Positions 44,739 through 55,972 are shown, counted from the stretch's first letter. The stretch is DNA of 64,000 nucleotides from Amoebidium appalachense (GCA_963693365.1 CAVNZM010000017.1:4278001-4342000), one strand, 5' to 3'. Program-made: numbers and translations. The notes: generated by a model not told the origin, from the letters alone.

Positions 44739-45492
44739 CAAACAAAGAAAAAGCGGTGGTGGAGTCGTCAGCCTTGTTTGTTTTTGAAATAAACTGCTTC
44801 CGTTTTTACTGCCATTGCTTGTCTCGTGCCCCACGTCTACCCCATAGACATTCACGGCAGTCAACGCTGGGGGGAGAGGGGAGAGTTGTGTGTGTGTGTG
44901 TAGGGGGGGGGGGGGAGGTGGTGGTGGTGGGGGGAGGGGGGGGGGGTTTTGAATGCGTCAAAAAGTACGAAGTACACAAGAACAAACGGATAACACGATG
45001 CAGAATGCAAGCCATACATAAAGAGGATGCAAAATAAGCAGAGCCCATCCTCAGGGGGGGCCCACGTCATCCACAGTACCCGAGTTTCGACCTATTCCCC
45101 TCGTTAACGTAACCCAACTCAGATACTGTTTCACTTGAACATGAGTAGGTCACCCGTCTTGATCAGAGACGAGCAGGGTTGCTTATGCAGGCAAGGGCAG
45201 TGGGAAAGGCCGGGGGTTAAAGTTGCAGCAGTAAGCAGAAGCAAGAAAAATATAGATAGGAACTCAGGAGACGGGGCTTCTAGGAAGCTCCCCCGTCGAT
45301 ACCTAAGTCGATACTTCCCTGGCTAACATACTACACCAGCTGAAAAGAATTAAGTCCCGAAGGCCGCAGAATTCGCAATCAGAGGGGAAAATATGAGATT
45401 TGACCCACGTCGCAGGGTAGTAACACGCTTACTAGGGCGGAACTTTATCGTCTTCGAACGGAAAGCTATGCCCCCGGATGTCAGCCGGAAAT
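43868..45492. other. Intergenic region with G tracts
   Basis: G tracts at 44065-44094 and 44113-44130 are each followed or preceded by the same attttaaagccgtg(c/t)(c/t)cg motif, a short direct duplication. A CA run lies at 44684-44736. The segment 45130-45492 is unique and unassigned. Confidence 0.5.
44942..45108 (-). repeat. Poly(C)-ended short element, well-preserved minus copy
   Basis: The reverse complement starts aggggaataggtcgaaactc, passes through gaggatgggctctgctta and gtacttcgtactttttgacg, and ends cattcaaaacccc. It is near-identical to 21367-21540. Confidence 0.8.
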
Positions 45493-46522
45493 TGTTGGAG
45501 TGCAGACTTACGCTCACTCCACAATATGTGTATGTTAGCTTTACAATTGGTTCCGTGTACATAGACACATGCTGACACTCGATCACCACATGCACATCTG
45601 CATAGTTGAGGAATGTTGCCAATTGTGTTTTGACTGCAAACGATTGGTTCACTGGTCCCAGAGATCTCTAAATGAAAGTAACCAATCCGATTAGCGCCTG
45701 GCATCCGGATTACATTCCAGACTGCTGCCCCACGGGTATATAAGCCACGTCTCTGCCAGGTGCAGACATGGAGTTGAGTCATGGAGTTCAGTCATGGAGT
45801 TCAGTCATGGAGTTAACACACTGAAAGCAGTAAAAAAAACGGGTCAGCGCCCAAGCGCGCCACGACGACCCTAGTCACAGCGGACTCTACTTCCAACAGG
45901 GTTATGGGCCCAGACACGACACCGCGGCCTCTAACTTCATTAGAGACTTTCGCTTCCACAAACTCCATCCGCAGCAGCCTGCGACATCAACGTCAAGTAT
46001 TCCACTTCATTGGCGGGGCACGCACCACAGTGGAATGCACACCCCGGTCTACCCTGCAAGCAGCCACACTCACTCTCTCTTCTCTAGTGGTGTGTACACT
46101 TCTCCAATTGGGTAGGGGTGTTGGAGTGCAGACTTACGCTCACTCCACAATATGTGTATGTTAGCTTTACAATTGGTTCCGTGTACATAGACACATGCTG
46201 ACACTCGATCACCACATGCACATCTGCATAGTTGAGGAATGTTGCCAATTGTGTTTTGACTGCAAACGATTGGTTCACTGGTCCCAGAGATCTCTAAATG
46301 AAAGTAACCAATCCGATTAGCGCCTGGCATCCGGATTACATTCCAGACTGCTGCCCCACGGGTATATAAGCCACGTCTCTGCCAGGTGCAGACATGGAGT
46401 TAAGTCATGGAGTTAAGTCATGGAGTTCAGTCATGGAGTTAACACACTGAAAGCAGTAAAAAACGGGTCAGCGCCCAAGCGCGCCACGACGACCCTAGTC
46501 ACAGCGGACTCTACTTCCAACA
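45493..46522 (+). mobile_element. Miniature LTR retrotransposon (TRIM-type)
   Basis: Two nearly identical LTRs, 45493-45898 (406 bp) and 46119-46522 (404 bp), begin TGTTGGAG and end TTCCAACA and enclose only 220 bp. Directly after the left LTR, gggttatgggcccag (45899-45913) is complementary to the anticodon arm of initiator tRNA-Met, the half-tRNA primer type used by Drosophila copia. A purine tract (gggtagggg) ends at the right LTR, so orientation is plus. Each LTR has a TATATAAG box (45737, 46363). An ATG-led frame in the LTR encodes STSNR up to the LTR end. The A run differs between LTRs (8 versus 6). No target duplication is visible: the left flank is gaaat, and the right flank is copia RT sequence. 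Confidence 0.85.
45899..45913 (+). promoter_or_regulatory. Primer-binding site for half initiator tRNA-Met
   Basis: gggttatgggcccag matches the complement of the conserved anticodon stem-loop of eukaryotic initiator tRNA-Met. It abuts the left LTR end. Confidence 0.75.
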
Positions 46523-48024
46523 GGACGACCCAGGTCCTTGGCAGAGAAACGAGCATCCAGCTTGGTGAAAAAATCGTCGATGAGCGCATCAGTGGCGGCC
46601 GTCACGGTGAAGTCATCCACGTAGGCAGCAAGGGCAATAAATGTTGGGGTCCCGGCATTCTTGATGAACAGGCACGGGTCAGCAGCACTCACAATGAAGC
46701 CTTGGTCGAGGAGATGGTCACGGAGGGCCTCATACCACTGGCGCGGTGCCTGTTTTAGGCCGTAGAGCGCCTTGTGGAGCAAGCCGACAGCATGGGGGGC
46801 CGAGGGGTTGACGAAGCCAGGGGGCTGCTCAATGTAGATGGTCTCGTTGACGGTGCCGTTGAGGAATGCTGTGTTGACGTCGATGTGGCGCAGAGGCAGA
46901 CCTTGGGCCACGGAGGTAGCCAAAACCAGCCGGATGGTAGCCAGCGCAGCCACAGGTGACTCGGTGACGAAATAGTCCTGGCCAGGCTGCTGGTAGTTGC
47001 CCCGGGCCACAAGCCGGGCCTTGAAAGCAGTGACGTTGCCGACGTTGTCCTGCTTGACCGTAAAGACCCAGCCGACCGGAATGACAGTGGAGCCATCCTC
47101 TGGACGGGGCACAAGGGTGAAGGTGCCGTTGTCTTCCAGGGCCTTGAGCTCACGGTGTGCAGCCTCCTCCCATTTCAGACGCTGGGGACTCTTGAGTGCA
47201 GCCCGGACAGTCTTGGGGACAACAATGGTGGAAGCCTTGATGGGTGTTGATGCAGGAGCCGTAGCCTGGGGGGCAAGGGGGGCCGTAGCAGCAGCCACGT
47301 TGGCAGTCGGGCATCGACGTTGGTCGTTGTACACAGCGCCACTACGGGTCGTCCGGGGGAGCCGATGTGCAGGCTCGGGCAGGATCGGAATGTCCAATTG
47401 ATCACTCGGCGCTGTCCCATTGGCTGACAGACGAGACGAATCAGATTGCTGATCATTCCGGACGATGTGATTGGCTGGCTGATTTGACGAATCAGATGAC
47501 TCCAAAAAATGATGAATTGCCGGTGCGGTCGACCAATCAGATGGGACATCACGGAGGGGGTGCAGAATAGCAGCCTCGTCGAACTGCACGTCACGGCTGA
47601 CGGTCATCTTGTGTGCTGCTGGAATCCAGACCTTGTAGCCCTTGATGTTAGGAGGGTAGCCCACGAAGATGCCCTTGACGGCACGAGGCGCCAGTTTCGG
47701 TGTATCCTGTTGATGGACGTAGCAGGGAGAGCCCCAGACACGGAGCCGGCTGTAGTCGGGAGGAATGCCGGTCCACAGCAGGGCGGGAGACGATTGGCTG
47801 CCGGTGGCTCGCGACGGGAGCATGTTGCGTATAAAAGCCGCGGTCACAGCTGCCTCGGCCCAGAATCCCACCGGAAGGCCGGACTGCTGCAGGAGTGCCC
47901 GAACCATGTCGAGGAGGGTCCGGTTCAGTCGTTCGGCAGTCCCATTCTGTTGAGGAGAGCCGGTGGTAGTGATCTGATGGCGAATGCCATGCTCACGATT
48001 GTAGTCCCCGAAGGCCGTGCCCAT
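46523..48024 (-). CDS. Copia integrase C-terminal part and reverse transcriptase (truncated)
   Basis: The frame resumes the integrase at MGTAFGDYNREHGIRHQ, with the catalytic Glu region SPQQNGTAERLNR, then a linker rich in Pro/Ala. Reverse transcriptase follows: WVFTVKQDNVGNVTAFKARL, the catalytic Asp in DVNTAFLNG, QPPGFVNP, LYGLKQAPRQWYE and the active-site motif YVDD in AAYVDDFTVTA. Translation reaches FSAKDLGR at 46523 and then runs into the unrelated LTR. The connection, thumb and RNase H parts are absent, so this copy cannot complete replication by itself. Confidence 0.9.
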
Positions 48025-49970
48025 GTACTCGCCCCCCCGTCGGACTGAAACACCTGCATGGGAACACCGTGTTGGGTAACCGCCGCCTTGTGGTACGTCA
48101 CATATGCAGCCAGTGTGTCCGACTTCTTGACGAGGGGCACGGCCGTGGTGTGGCCGGTGAATTCGTCGTGGAACGTCGCCAAGTACTGAGCACCACCGAT
48201 CGCGGGAGGGAAGGGGCCGCTGATGTCGCTGTGAACCTTGGCTAGGACCCGGGGAGCTTGGCTAGTTGATTCGGAGAAGGCAACACGGTGGGCTTTGCCG
48301 AGGGCACAGGGCTCACACACACCCGGAGACTTGGCACCGCCACCCACCAACAGGCCTGCAGACTTGATGACCGAGCGTACAGCGTCAATGCCAGCATGGC
48401 CCAGACGGTAGTGCCACGTGTTGAGGTCGGCAGTAACCTTGAGGATACGCGGAGCAGTGGTGGTTTGGGCGTCCGGGGTTGTGTCCGCGCGCAGAAGAGA
48501 CACCGCCATGTGGTACAGCTTGGTGCCGACAGCCGAGCCGGTGGCCAGAATTTGATCGCCGTAGCACAACTTAACGCCGCCGCGGGTGTCAAAGCGGGGT
48601 AAAACACCGTTGGTAGTTGCCGTGAACACACTGATGAGAGTGTCGGGGATGGAGGGCACGTAGAGTACATCCGTCAGCTGATGCACCGCAGTAACGCCGT
48701 CGATGGTGCTGGAAAAGAACACGTCGCCCACCCCAAGCACTGCACATGCACCCTTGTCGGCTACTTGGACCGTGGAGTAAGGCGCCGCACGCATGTTGAT
48801 GAACACATCGGGCCGGGGGCACACATGGTCAGTGGCTCCAGAGTCGAGGAGCACCTTGTTGGTGCCACAGTCGTTGCTAGACATGAGGAAAGCCCGGGGA
48901 GCGGCAGCCCCCCCCTTGCACTGTGCCGTAGTGTGGGTAGTAGAGGCAGGGTGGTTGATGCAGGACCCAGGCGGGAGGGGACCACCCTTAGGTTTGCGGC
49001 CGTTGGCACGGTTGCCCCCCTTGCACATGGCGGTAGTGTGACTGGTAGACAGTGGGTGGTTGACGCAGGAACCCTTGGGGTAGGTGCTGCCACGGTTGTT
49101 GCCAGAGTTGCTGTGTTGGCCGTTGCCGTTGGGGCACTGAGACTTGATGTGGCCTGGTTTGCCGCAGCCGTGGCAGATGACAGGTTGAGGAGCCCGTGTG
49201 GTGAAGGCGGCCGGCCCGGAGCTGGTAGTCACACGTGCACGTGGGTGGCTGGTCTCATATGCCCGTAGCTGTTGGAGGAGGCCCATCACGGTAGGCTTGG
49301 GTGTCATCTTGTAGGCAATTACAGGCATTTCGTAGTAAGGCACCTTGCCGAGGTCGTTGGTGAGCTTGGTCAGCACTTGAGCATCACCAATTTGTGTGCC
49401 GTAATCGGCCAGGCGCCGCACGTAGCCGCGGAGTTTCATGGCGTATTTCGTCGCGGTGTCCGTAGGTTCAGGCGTAGAATTCATGTACAGCCCGATAAGG
49501 TCGTACTGATTGGCCTCAGATTGCTCCAGGTAGTGGGCAGATAGGGCCGACCATATCTCCGCAGGTGTGGTGGTGCGTGTTAACCCTAGGATACAACGCA
49601 CGTCAACCGAGAGTGCTTGCCACAGGTAGGAACGGGCAGTGTCGACCTGTTCACGGGTAGCCGGGTGCTCCGTACTGGGCGCGATGGTGTGGAGAAGACC
49701 AGCACCAGAAAGCTGGACATACATGGTTTCGGCCCATGTGTGGTAGTCCGTGCCTGAATCATTATCAATGCCAGTGAAGAGAGGGATGTCGACCTTGAAC
49801 TTGATGGAATCATTACGTGAGGGGCCCATAACCCTGTTGGACATTGTGTTCATAGAAGCTAGTTCTAGTGCACGTTGTTCCTTCTGTAAGTCAGAAATGA
49901 TTGCATCTTGTGAGGCCAACCTCTGCTCCAGTAGTTGGACTAGTTGCTGCAACTGTAAGTTGTCAGACAT
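47925..49970 (-). CDS. Copia gag, protease and integrase N-terminal part
   Basis: A 681-residue frame from MSDNLQLQQLVQ. A short coiled coil is followed by gag. The primer-binding-site sequence is translated as SNRVMGP near residue 45. A CCHC zinc knuckle (CHGCGKPGHIKSQC) is followed by two copies of a Cys-His module (GSCVNHPLSTSHTTAMCKGG and a close relative). The aspartic protease has LLDSGATDHV. The integrase HHCC zinc region contains WHYRLGH and CEPCALGK, and the catalytic core has VHSDISGPFP and VFQSDGG. At the poly(G) run near 48033-48039 the frame shifts. One extra G would continue the integrase in the neighbouring frame, so a single-base deletion or a homopolymer miscall separates the two parts. 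Confidence 0.92.
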   Translation of the reverse strand: MSDNLQLQQLVQLLEQRLASQDAIISDLQKEQRALELASMNTMSNRVMGPSRNDSIKFKVDIPLFTGIDNDSGTDYHTWAETMYVQLSGAGLLHTIAPSTEHPATREQVDTARSYLWQALSVDVRCILGLTRTTTPAEIWSALSAHYLEQSEANQYDLIGLYMNSTPEPTDTATKYAMKLRGYVRRLADYGTQIGDAQVLTKLTNDLGKVPYYEMPVIAYKMTPKPTVMGLLQQLRAYETSHPRARVTTSSGPAAFTTRAPQPVICHGCGKPGHIKSQCPNGNGQHSNSGNNRGSTYPKGSCVNHPLSTSHTTAMCKGGNRANGRKPKGGPLPPGSCINHPASTTHTTAQCKGGAAAPRAFLMSSNDCGTNKVLLDSGATDHVCPRPDVFINMRAAPYSTVQVADKGACAVLGVGDVFFSSTIDGVTAVHQLTDVLYVPSIPDTLISVFTATTNGVLPRFDTRGGVKLCYGDQILATGSAVGTKLYHMAVSLLRADTTPDAQTTTAPRILKVTADLNTWHYRLGHAGIDAVRSVIKSAGLLVGGGAKSPGVCEPCALGKAHRVAFSESTSQAPRVLAKVHSDISGPFPPAIGGAQYLATFHDEFTGHTTAVPLVKKSDTLAAYVTYHKAAVTQHGVPMQVFQSDGGASTWARPSGTTIVSMAFAIRSLPPALLNRMGLPND
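49822..49834 (-). promoter_or_regulatory. Copia primer-binding site inside the gag frame
   Basis: The minus strand reads gggttatgggccc, the same half-tRNA-iMet complement as in the miniature element, directly after a TCCAACA LTR-type end. Confidence 0.65.
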
Positions 49971-50599
49971 AGTGTCGTGTATGATGGGTAACTAGTCTAT
50001 GTGTTTTGTGCACTGGAAACGACAGTAGAAAAGTGTAAATCAAACGTTCTGCTTCCCATGTTTGTGACATGGGAGGCACTGCTTTATATAGTCGTTGGCC
50101 ACCTCATGGTGGCCTCGTGTGCACCCTGGTGGTGGGCCATGTACAGCATGGCCGAAAAGAGAGCACAATGAAAACAAGTCGTTAAAGATATAAAAGTTAA
50201 CTGTGCACGTTGAGTGGCTAGTTAACTTGCACTAAAGCACACAAATAAACGTGTTTAACACACCAATTGCAGTTAAACGTAAATCTTGCTTCACACAACT
50301 AAAAATATTCTGAGAATATCCGGGAATAAAGCACACTACCACTCTAAGAATAGAATCCTGTGGCAAATATAGACATGACATCATCTGAACCGGGAATATT
50401 AATTAATGAGCACAATTAGCACGTTGCTAGTGAAGCTCGTCATTGGTACAGTTTTGGCTCAAACATATAACTACCATATATGAATATGACCGTAAACAAA
50501 AGCTCTATGCACTCGAGTGAGTGTTGAAACAGTTATTCAATTGCTCAGAAACTTTCTCTAACAGACATTGCTAGCCGGGAGTACCAGTGTACTCCAACA
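49835..50599 (-). repeat. Putative 5' LTR of the copia element
   Basis: On the minus strand it begins TGTTGGAGT and ends TCCAACA next to the primer-binding site. A TATATAAA box (50083-50090 complement) lies about 115 nt upstream of the gag ATG at 49970. Gag therefore starts inside the LTR, as in yeast Ty1. The partner LTR is missing, so the limits rest on the ends alone. Confidence 0.55.
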
Positions 50600-50639
50600 C
50601 CCCACCCCATCCCAACTTTCACGACACTCCCCTCCTACA

Positions 50640-51885
50640 CACACGCATGGACCGGTTTTTACACGCACAACACAAAACGAACAAAAACTTTGAAGAGCTT
50701 AAGTCGATCAGAGGGGTGGGTGACTCCTATGACAGACAGGTGGTTGATTCTATACCAATTTAAACATTTTTTGGCTTTGGAAACACGGGAGGAAACCATA
50801 TCATTAAACATAATACCATCAGCGGACATGGGGATACCTAGATACTTATATTCCGATTCTTGCCTGATATTGGACCCCCCCAGGGAGAGGGGGGTCTATA
50901 GGGGCGCGATGAATGACAGCACATTTATGGATATTCAAACACATCGTTTCGAACACACCAATCCTTAACCAAATCTAGTTGTGCAGCAGCCTCAGCCCGA
51001 GATTGAGCCAATAAAACACCATCATCTGCATAAAATAACGCGGCTGGGAGACCACGATGAGCTAAACCCCGACCCTCATCAGTGCATAGCTGCTTAACCC
51101 TAAGACGCTGCGTGAGGAATTGCGCGGGGGTATAAATGGGTAATTCGACGGTAAACTGCAAGGGGATGTGGTCTTGAGTGGCATGCCGTGACGTTGCGAA
51201 CCACACGTTGGGATCACGGATTTGTGGCCAGTACCCCAGTCCGTGTTGTGCTGCTGTTGGAACACAAAAGGTAGCGTGAAGTGTCCGACCGCACGTAGCA
51301 TATTAAGGATCGGTGTCCGCGGGTGGTTCACATGTAGGCCGGAGGGACCGTACCCATTAGGCGCCATGCTTTCAAGCCGGTTTAGCCGCACGTTGAAATC
51401 CCCCAAAATAACATCCGAGCGCGGTAGTTGCGCGATAATCGCCGCCACATTATCCGCCGGCGGGTCGAGCTGGGGGCGCAAATAAACAAGCGAAAACGTG
51501 GAATCGCGGAACTGCACCGTGACGGAATGGACCGGCGAACTATGGATCACTGCGCAGTCGACTGCCAACGGGGCGGCGCATAGGATACTGATGCCGCTGT
51601 GTTGGGGGTCAGGAGGGGCGACAGATGAACCAATTAACGAAAAGTGGGGCGATGTGGATAACAAATTTGTATTCTGAAACCATGTTTCTACCAAAACCAC
51701 AAACAGAAAAACGACCGGGTCTAAGGATAAAATCAAGCTGGCCTGCTCGGGCCGAGGCTGTGCACATTCCATAGAAAAAAATTAGTTGTGGTCATGATTC
51801 ATGCCCTCAGTTAAACCACCGTCGGGGGCAGGGGCGGGGCGGTTGAGGCGGGGTGATACTGGTGGTGTCTGGCGTCGGCGGAAAT

Positions 51886-51923
<38 letters not shown>

Positions 51924-52417
51924 GGGGGCGGGGGGGGGGGGGGGGGGGGGGGGGGAAGAAACAGTATCCGGGGCCCGGGCCCCTGACAAATTCCGCACTT
52001 AGGGTTGGCGGTCCGTCTGTTGCCCGAGGAGGTAAATCCCGGGGGCAGTTTCCGGTGTGAATGCCGGAGCACCCGCAGTCTGGCGTGGGATCCAATACTG
52101 CCGTGTGACCCGCTGGTACTGCCGCTGCCACCACGCCATGATACCCTCCGAGGGCGTTAGCTTGGGTTGGAATAGGAAATCACGTGCGTAAGGGTACTCA
52201 CGCGCAAACTTTAGTTCACCACATCACGTTCCCAGTACGTACACACTTGCTGTAGGTTGGCCGTGACGCGTTGGACATAGGATGCGGTGGCCTGGTCGGC
52301 TGCGACGGAGGAGTCACCTAGGCCAGGTTGGAGGGGAAGTTGCGCCTGGAATTCTTGTTCCGAAAGCACAGTCTGTCCGTGGGCCTTAAGGATGGCCACC
52401 GTGTCGTCGTAGGCGTC
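50640..52417 (-). pseudogene. Decayed non-LTR (LINE) retrotransposon, endonuclease plus RT fragment
   Basis: On the minus strand an ORF1-like tail (DDTVAILKAHG to WERDVVN, 52417-52211) precedes a Cys/His-rich segment (CGCSGIHTGNC) and a poly(C) run. Next is an APE-type endonuclease with ETWFQN, VILGDFNVRL and, in another frame, QDHIPLQFTV. Reverse transcriptase then appears directly at its active-site loop (ALFYADDGVLLAQS), followed after another shift by EYKYLGIPMSADG. Several frameshifts and the loss of the first half of RT make it inactive. The ORF1 part continues beyond the inserted LTR element at 58660. Confidence 0.82.
51888..51955 (-). repeat. Expanded poly(G)/poly(C) tract inside the LINE
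   Basis: Two nearly pure G runs on the plus strand, split by ccgggggc. The related copy near 59670 has only tttccccccgag at this position. Confidence 0.9.
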
Positions 52418-53136
52418 TGTCATGTGCTGAGCTGATTCGTATTAGTTTGCTTCTATATTTCGTGTTTTGGTGAGTGAATTTCGGGGGTTTTCTTGCATAG
52501 TGATGCCGGGGTCTAAGTGGGGTATTAGGAGATTAATCAGTGGTATGGGGAGAACCTGATGCAGCGGCGGCTGATTGTTTGGTGCGCGCGTGCATGCCCC
52601 ATGCCTCTGCGTACTCTGCATGTTATATGTTGTATTGCTTCTTGCTGTGTGCTTGGCGAGACCCATGTTGCCTGCTCGCGTGTGTGTATGCTTATATGTA
52701 TTGTGAGTAAAGGTGTGTACGTGTTGTAGTGCTGTAGGGGTGTCTCAGGTGGCGGTAGCCAATGGTGTGGAGTGCGTGTAGTCTGTGGGGGAGGGAGTGT
52801 TGTGATTGGCTGAATGTCACTGTGGTATTTGTCTGGCCAGTGGGCCGCGTGTCTGTGAAGTGTCTCGCGGGGTCGCGGGCTTTTCGAAGTTCTTCTCAGG
52901 ACTCGTTTTCTCGCTTCCCACCCAACTCAAAGAAAAGTTTATACGTATACACGGTTTCGAGCCCCTTTAAGCGTGCAGATAGTTAGAGTAGTTTGTATAC
53001 ACACTGTTTGTTGCCACGACAAGCTACACCCCCTTTCTCTGCAGTTTTTTGCAGGGAGGGGGCACACGCACTGTTAGTCCTTCTGGGCTGTTGCTTTCAC
53101 CCCTAGTTTTTTTTTTTCTCTTCACGCCTAGCGGTT

Positions 53137-53185
53137 ATGAGTGGCTTTGACTTAGGACTTTTTCGACAGTTAGAGGTAGAAGAAA
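53137..53185 (+). CDS. 5' fragment of outer-copy gag, split by the inner element
   Basis: The ATG at 53137 begins MSGFDLGLFRQLEVEE and is broken at codon 17 by the inner element. The frame resumes after it at 55926, following the agaaa duplication at 55921-55925. Confidence 0.75.
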
Positions 53186-55920
53186 TGTCGTGGCAACACA
53201 GCTTGTCGTGGCAACAAACAGTGTGTATATGAACTACTCTAACTATCTGCACGCTTAAAGGGGCTCGAAACCGTGTATACGTATAAACTTTTCTTTGAGT
53301 TGGGTGGGAAGCGAGTCCTTTGTGTTCTGAGAAGAACTTCCAAAAGCCCGCGACCCCGCGAGACACTTCACAGACACGCGGCCCACTGGCCAGACAAATA
53401 CCACAGTGACATTCAGCCAATCACAACACTCCCTCCCCCACAGACTACACGCACTCCACACCATTGGCTACCGCGACCTCAGACACCCCTACAGCACTAC
53501 AACACGTACACACGTTTACTCACAATACATATAAGCATACACACACGCGAGCAGGCAACATGGGTCTCGCCACGCACACAGCAAGAAGCAATACAACATT
53601 TAACATGGAGAGTACCGTGACGCAGAGGCATGGGGCATGCACGCGCGCACCAAACAATCAGCCGCCGCTGCATCAGATTCTCCCCATACCACTGATTAAT
53701 CTCCTCATACCCCATTTAGACCCCGGCATCACTATGCAAGAAAACCCCCGAAATTCACTCACCAAAACACAAAATATAGAAGCAAACTAATACGAATCAG
53801 CTCAGCACATGACAACTCCCCCCTCGCACAGAAAATAACTGAGTTCCACCTCAGTAAAAACTACCTAAAAACAAAATAAAGTTATGTGCTGAGCGACTAC
53901 AACTACCGCTACCCATGCAGGAAGCAACATTTAACATTTAACATATAACATAAAACATATACATGCATCCACACACCACCCCACCATGGTTAATACCCAA
54001 CCCAACCCCAAAACAAGGATAATTATGAACCGCCACTGACGTTGCCCTGTAGATGCACCTCTGCCCCCGTCCACAACCTGCACCCAAAACCCCATGCCCC
54101 TGGCACAATGTTATATCGAGTGGAACATAGCAACAGACATGATAACAGACACCATCCATAAAACCACACTCAGCATGCCCCATCCACAAAGAATATTCCT
54201 AACACAACCAAACATGCCGTGACGAACACCTCCAGACTCATGTGACGTACACCTCCAGACTCTCTTGCTGGCCATTCCTCTACCCGACAAAGACTCCTAC
54301 TACGTAGGTCCCGGTGGTTTGGGAATGCCTCCGCCCCAACCGTGCCCTACCCAGCGGTGTGTCTAAGGCCTACTGCTGCACTGGGCACCACAACACTACT
54401 CAACAACACTACGGGCAGCCACTCCAAAGGGCCTCAACACCAGACCCAGGGCAGCCACTCCAAGGGGCCTCAGCACCAGGCCCTTTGACGACGGGGGTTC
54501 ACAACAGTGGGGGCCTGCCACTGCCATGACTACACCTCGACCCCCCCCCAGCCCCCTCGTCAGAGGGCCGAGCTCCCAGACAGCAGCAGGACTTTCTATT
54601 CCACTGACCCTAACCACACACGTCGCCAACACAGGACTCATACACACGTCGAAAACGCCAGGCACCAGTAGAAAACTCAGCGAAAAAAACACACCACACA
54701 ACTCCCATACAACAACAACTTGAACAACCCAAGAGACGGCCTACCCCCTAATAAAACCTTCATACCAGCAACACGGTCACCGACGTCCCTGCCCCCCGGG
54801 GCTGTTTACACCACGCGTTGCCCCCGCTCCTTGCAGTTGTCGCAGGTGCCTGGGAAAGAGCCTGGCGCCGGCTCTTGCTGTCCCGCCCAAAGACGCCAGC
54901 CTGGCCCATCTGTTATCCCGTTGTGGCCGTGGCTGGTAGGACTGGTAGCGCCGTGGGGAGGGTGACCGCCGCCGGTCCCCTCTGAGCCCTCTGCTGGACA
55001 AACGGCCCTGAGCTTGCTAAGTCACCTAGGGAGGTCAAGGTCCTTAGCGAGGACTAAGTCCCCTGTGATACTAGTCCTACTGCTCAAGTTGCCTATGCCA
55101 ACTGTTGCTAGCTGTAGGCCTGTGTGTGCGTATGTTTCTTCTACCTCTAACTGTCGAAAAAGTCCTAAGTCAAAGCCACTCATAACCGCTAGGCGTGAAA
55201 GAAAAAAAAAAACTAGGGGTGAAAGCAACAGCCCAGAAGGACTAACAGTGCGTGTGCCCCCTCCCTGCAAAAAACTGCAGAGAAAGGGGGTGTAGCTTGT
55301 CGTGGCAACACAGCTTGTCGTGGCAACAAACAGTGTGTATATGAACTACTCTAACTATCTGCACGCTTAAAGGGGCTCGAAACCGTGTATACGTATAAAC
55401 TTTTCTTTGAGTTGGGTGGGAAGCGAGTCCTTTGTGTTCTGAGAAGAACTTCCAAAAGCCCGCGACCCCGCGAGACACTTCACAGACACGCGGCCCACTG
55501 GCCAGACAAATACCACAGTGACATTCAGCCAATCACAACACTCCCTCCCCCACAGACTACACGCACTCCACACCATTGGCTACCGCGACCTCAGACACCC
55601 CTACAGCACTACAACACGTACACACGTTTACTCACAATACATATAAGCATACACACACGCGAGCAGGCAACATGGGTCTCGCCACGCACACAGCAAGAAG
55701 CAATACAACATTTAACATGGAGAGTACGCAGAGGCATGGGGCATGCACGCGCGCACCAAACAATCAGCCGCCGCTGCATCAGATTCTCCCCATACCACTG
55801 ATTAATCTCCTCATACCCCATTTAGACCCCGGCATCACTATGCAAGAAAACCCCCGAAATTCACTCACCAAAACACAAAATATAGAAGCAAACTAATACG
55901 AATCAGCTCAGCACATGACA
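53186..55920 (-). mobile_element. Gag-only LTR retrotransposon, inner inverted copy
   Basis: LTRs at 55920-55298 and 53814-53186 read TGTCATGTGC to CCACGACA on the minus strand. Both carry an 18-bp terminal duplication (tgtcgtggcaacacagct) not found in the outer copy, and they differ from each other by a 6-bp indel near 53611. The target duplication agaaa is at 53181-53185 and 55921-55925. The interior is a shortened version of the same family: a gag start, a deletion, and the 3' non-coding region. Confidence 0.92.
54777..55183 (-). pseudogene. Degraded gag of the inner copy
   Basis: The frame starts MSGFDLGLFRQL at 55183 but ends after 54 codons: the outer copy has TGG (Trp) where this copy has TGA, at DLPR|stop. 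Most of gag is deleted after that. A remnant of the Arg-rich tail (RRRSPSPRRYQ) survives out of frame with the zinc knuckle. Confidence 0.85.
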
Positions 55921-55972
55921 AGAAACATACGCACACACAGGCCTACAGCTAGCAACAGTTGGCTTAGGCAAC

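Larger units (their letters stand above)
46523..50599 (-). mobile_element. Truncated Ty1/copia retrotransposon
   Basis: The minus-strand element runs from a putative 5' LTR (50599-49835) through gag, protease, integrase and most of reverse transcriptase. It is cut off at 46523, where the miniature LTR element begins. RNase H, the polypurine tract and the 3' LTR are missing. Order PR-INT-RT is diagnostic of copia. Confidence 0.9.

Noticed and set aside
46997-49268. Plus-strand frames across the copia region
   Set aside because: They are shadows of the minus-strand gag-pol frame in GC-rich codons.
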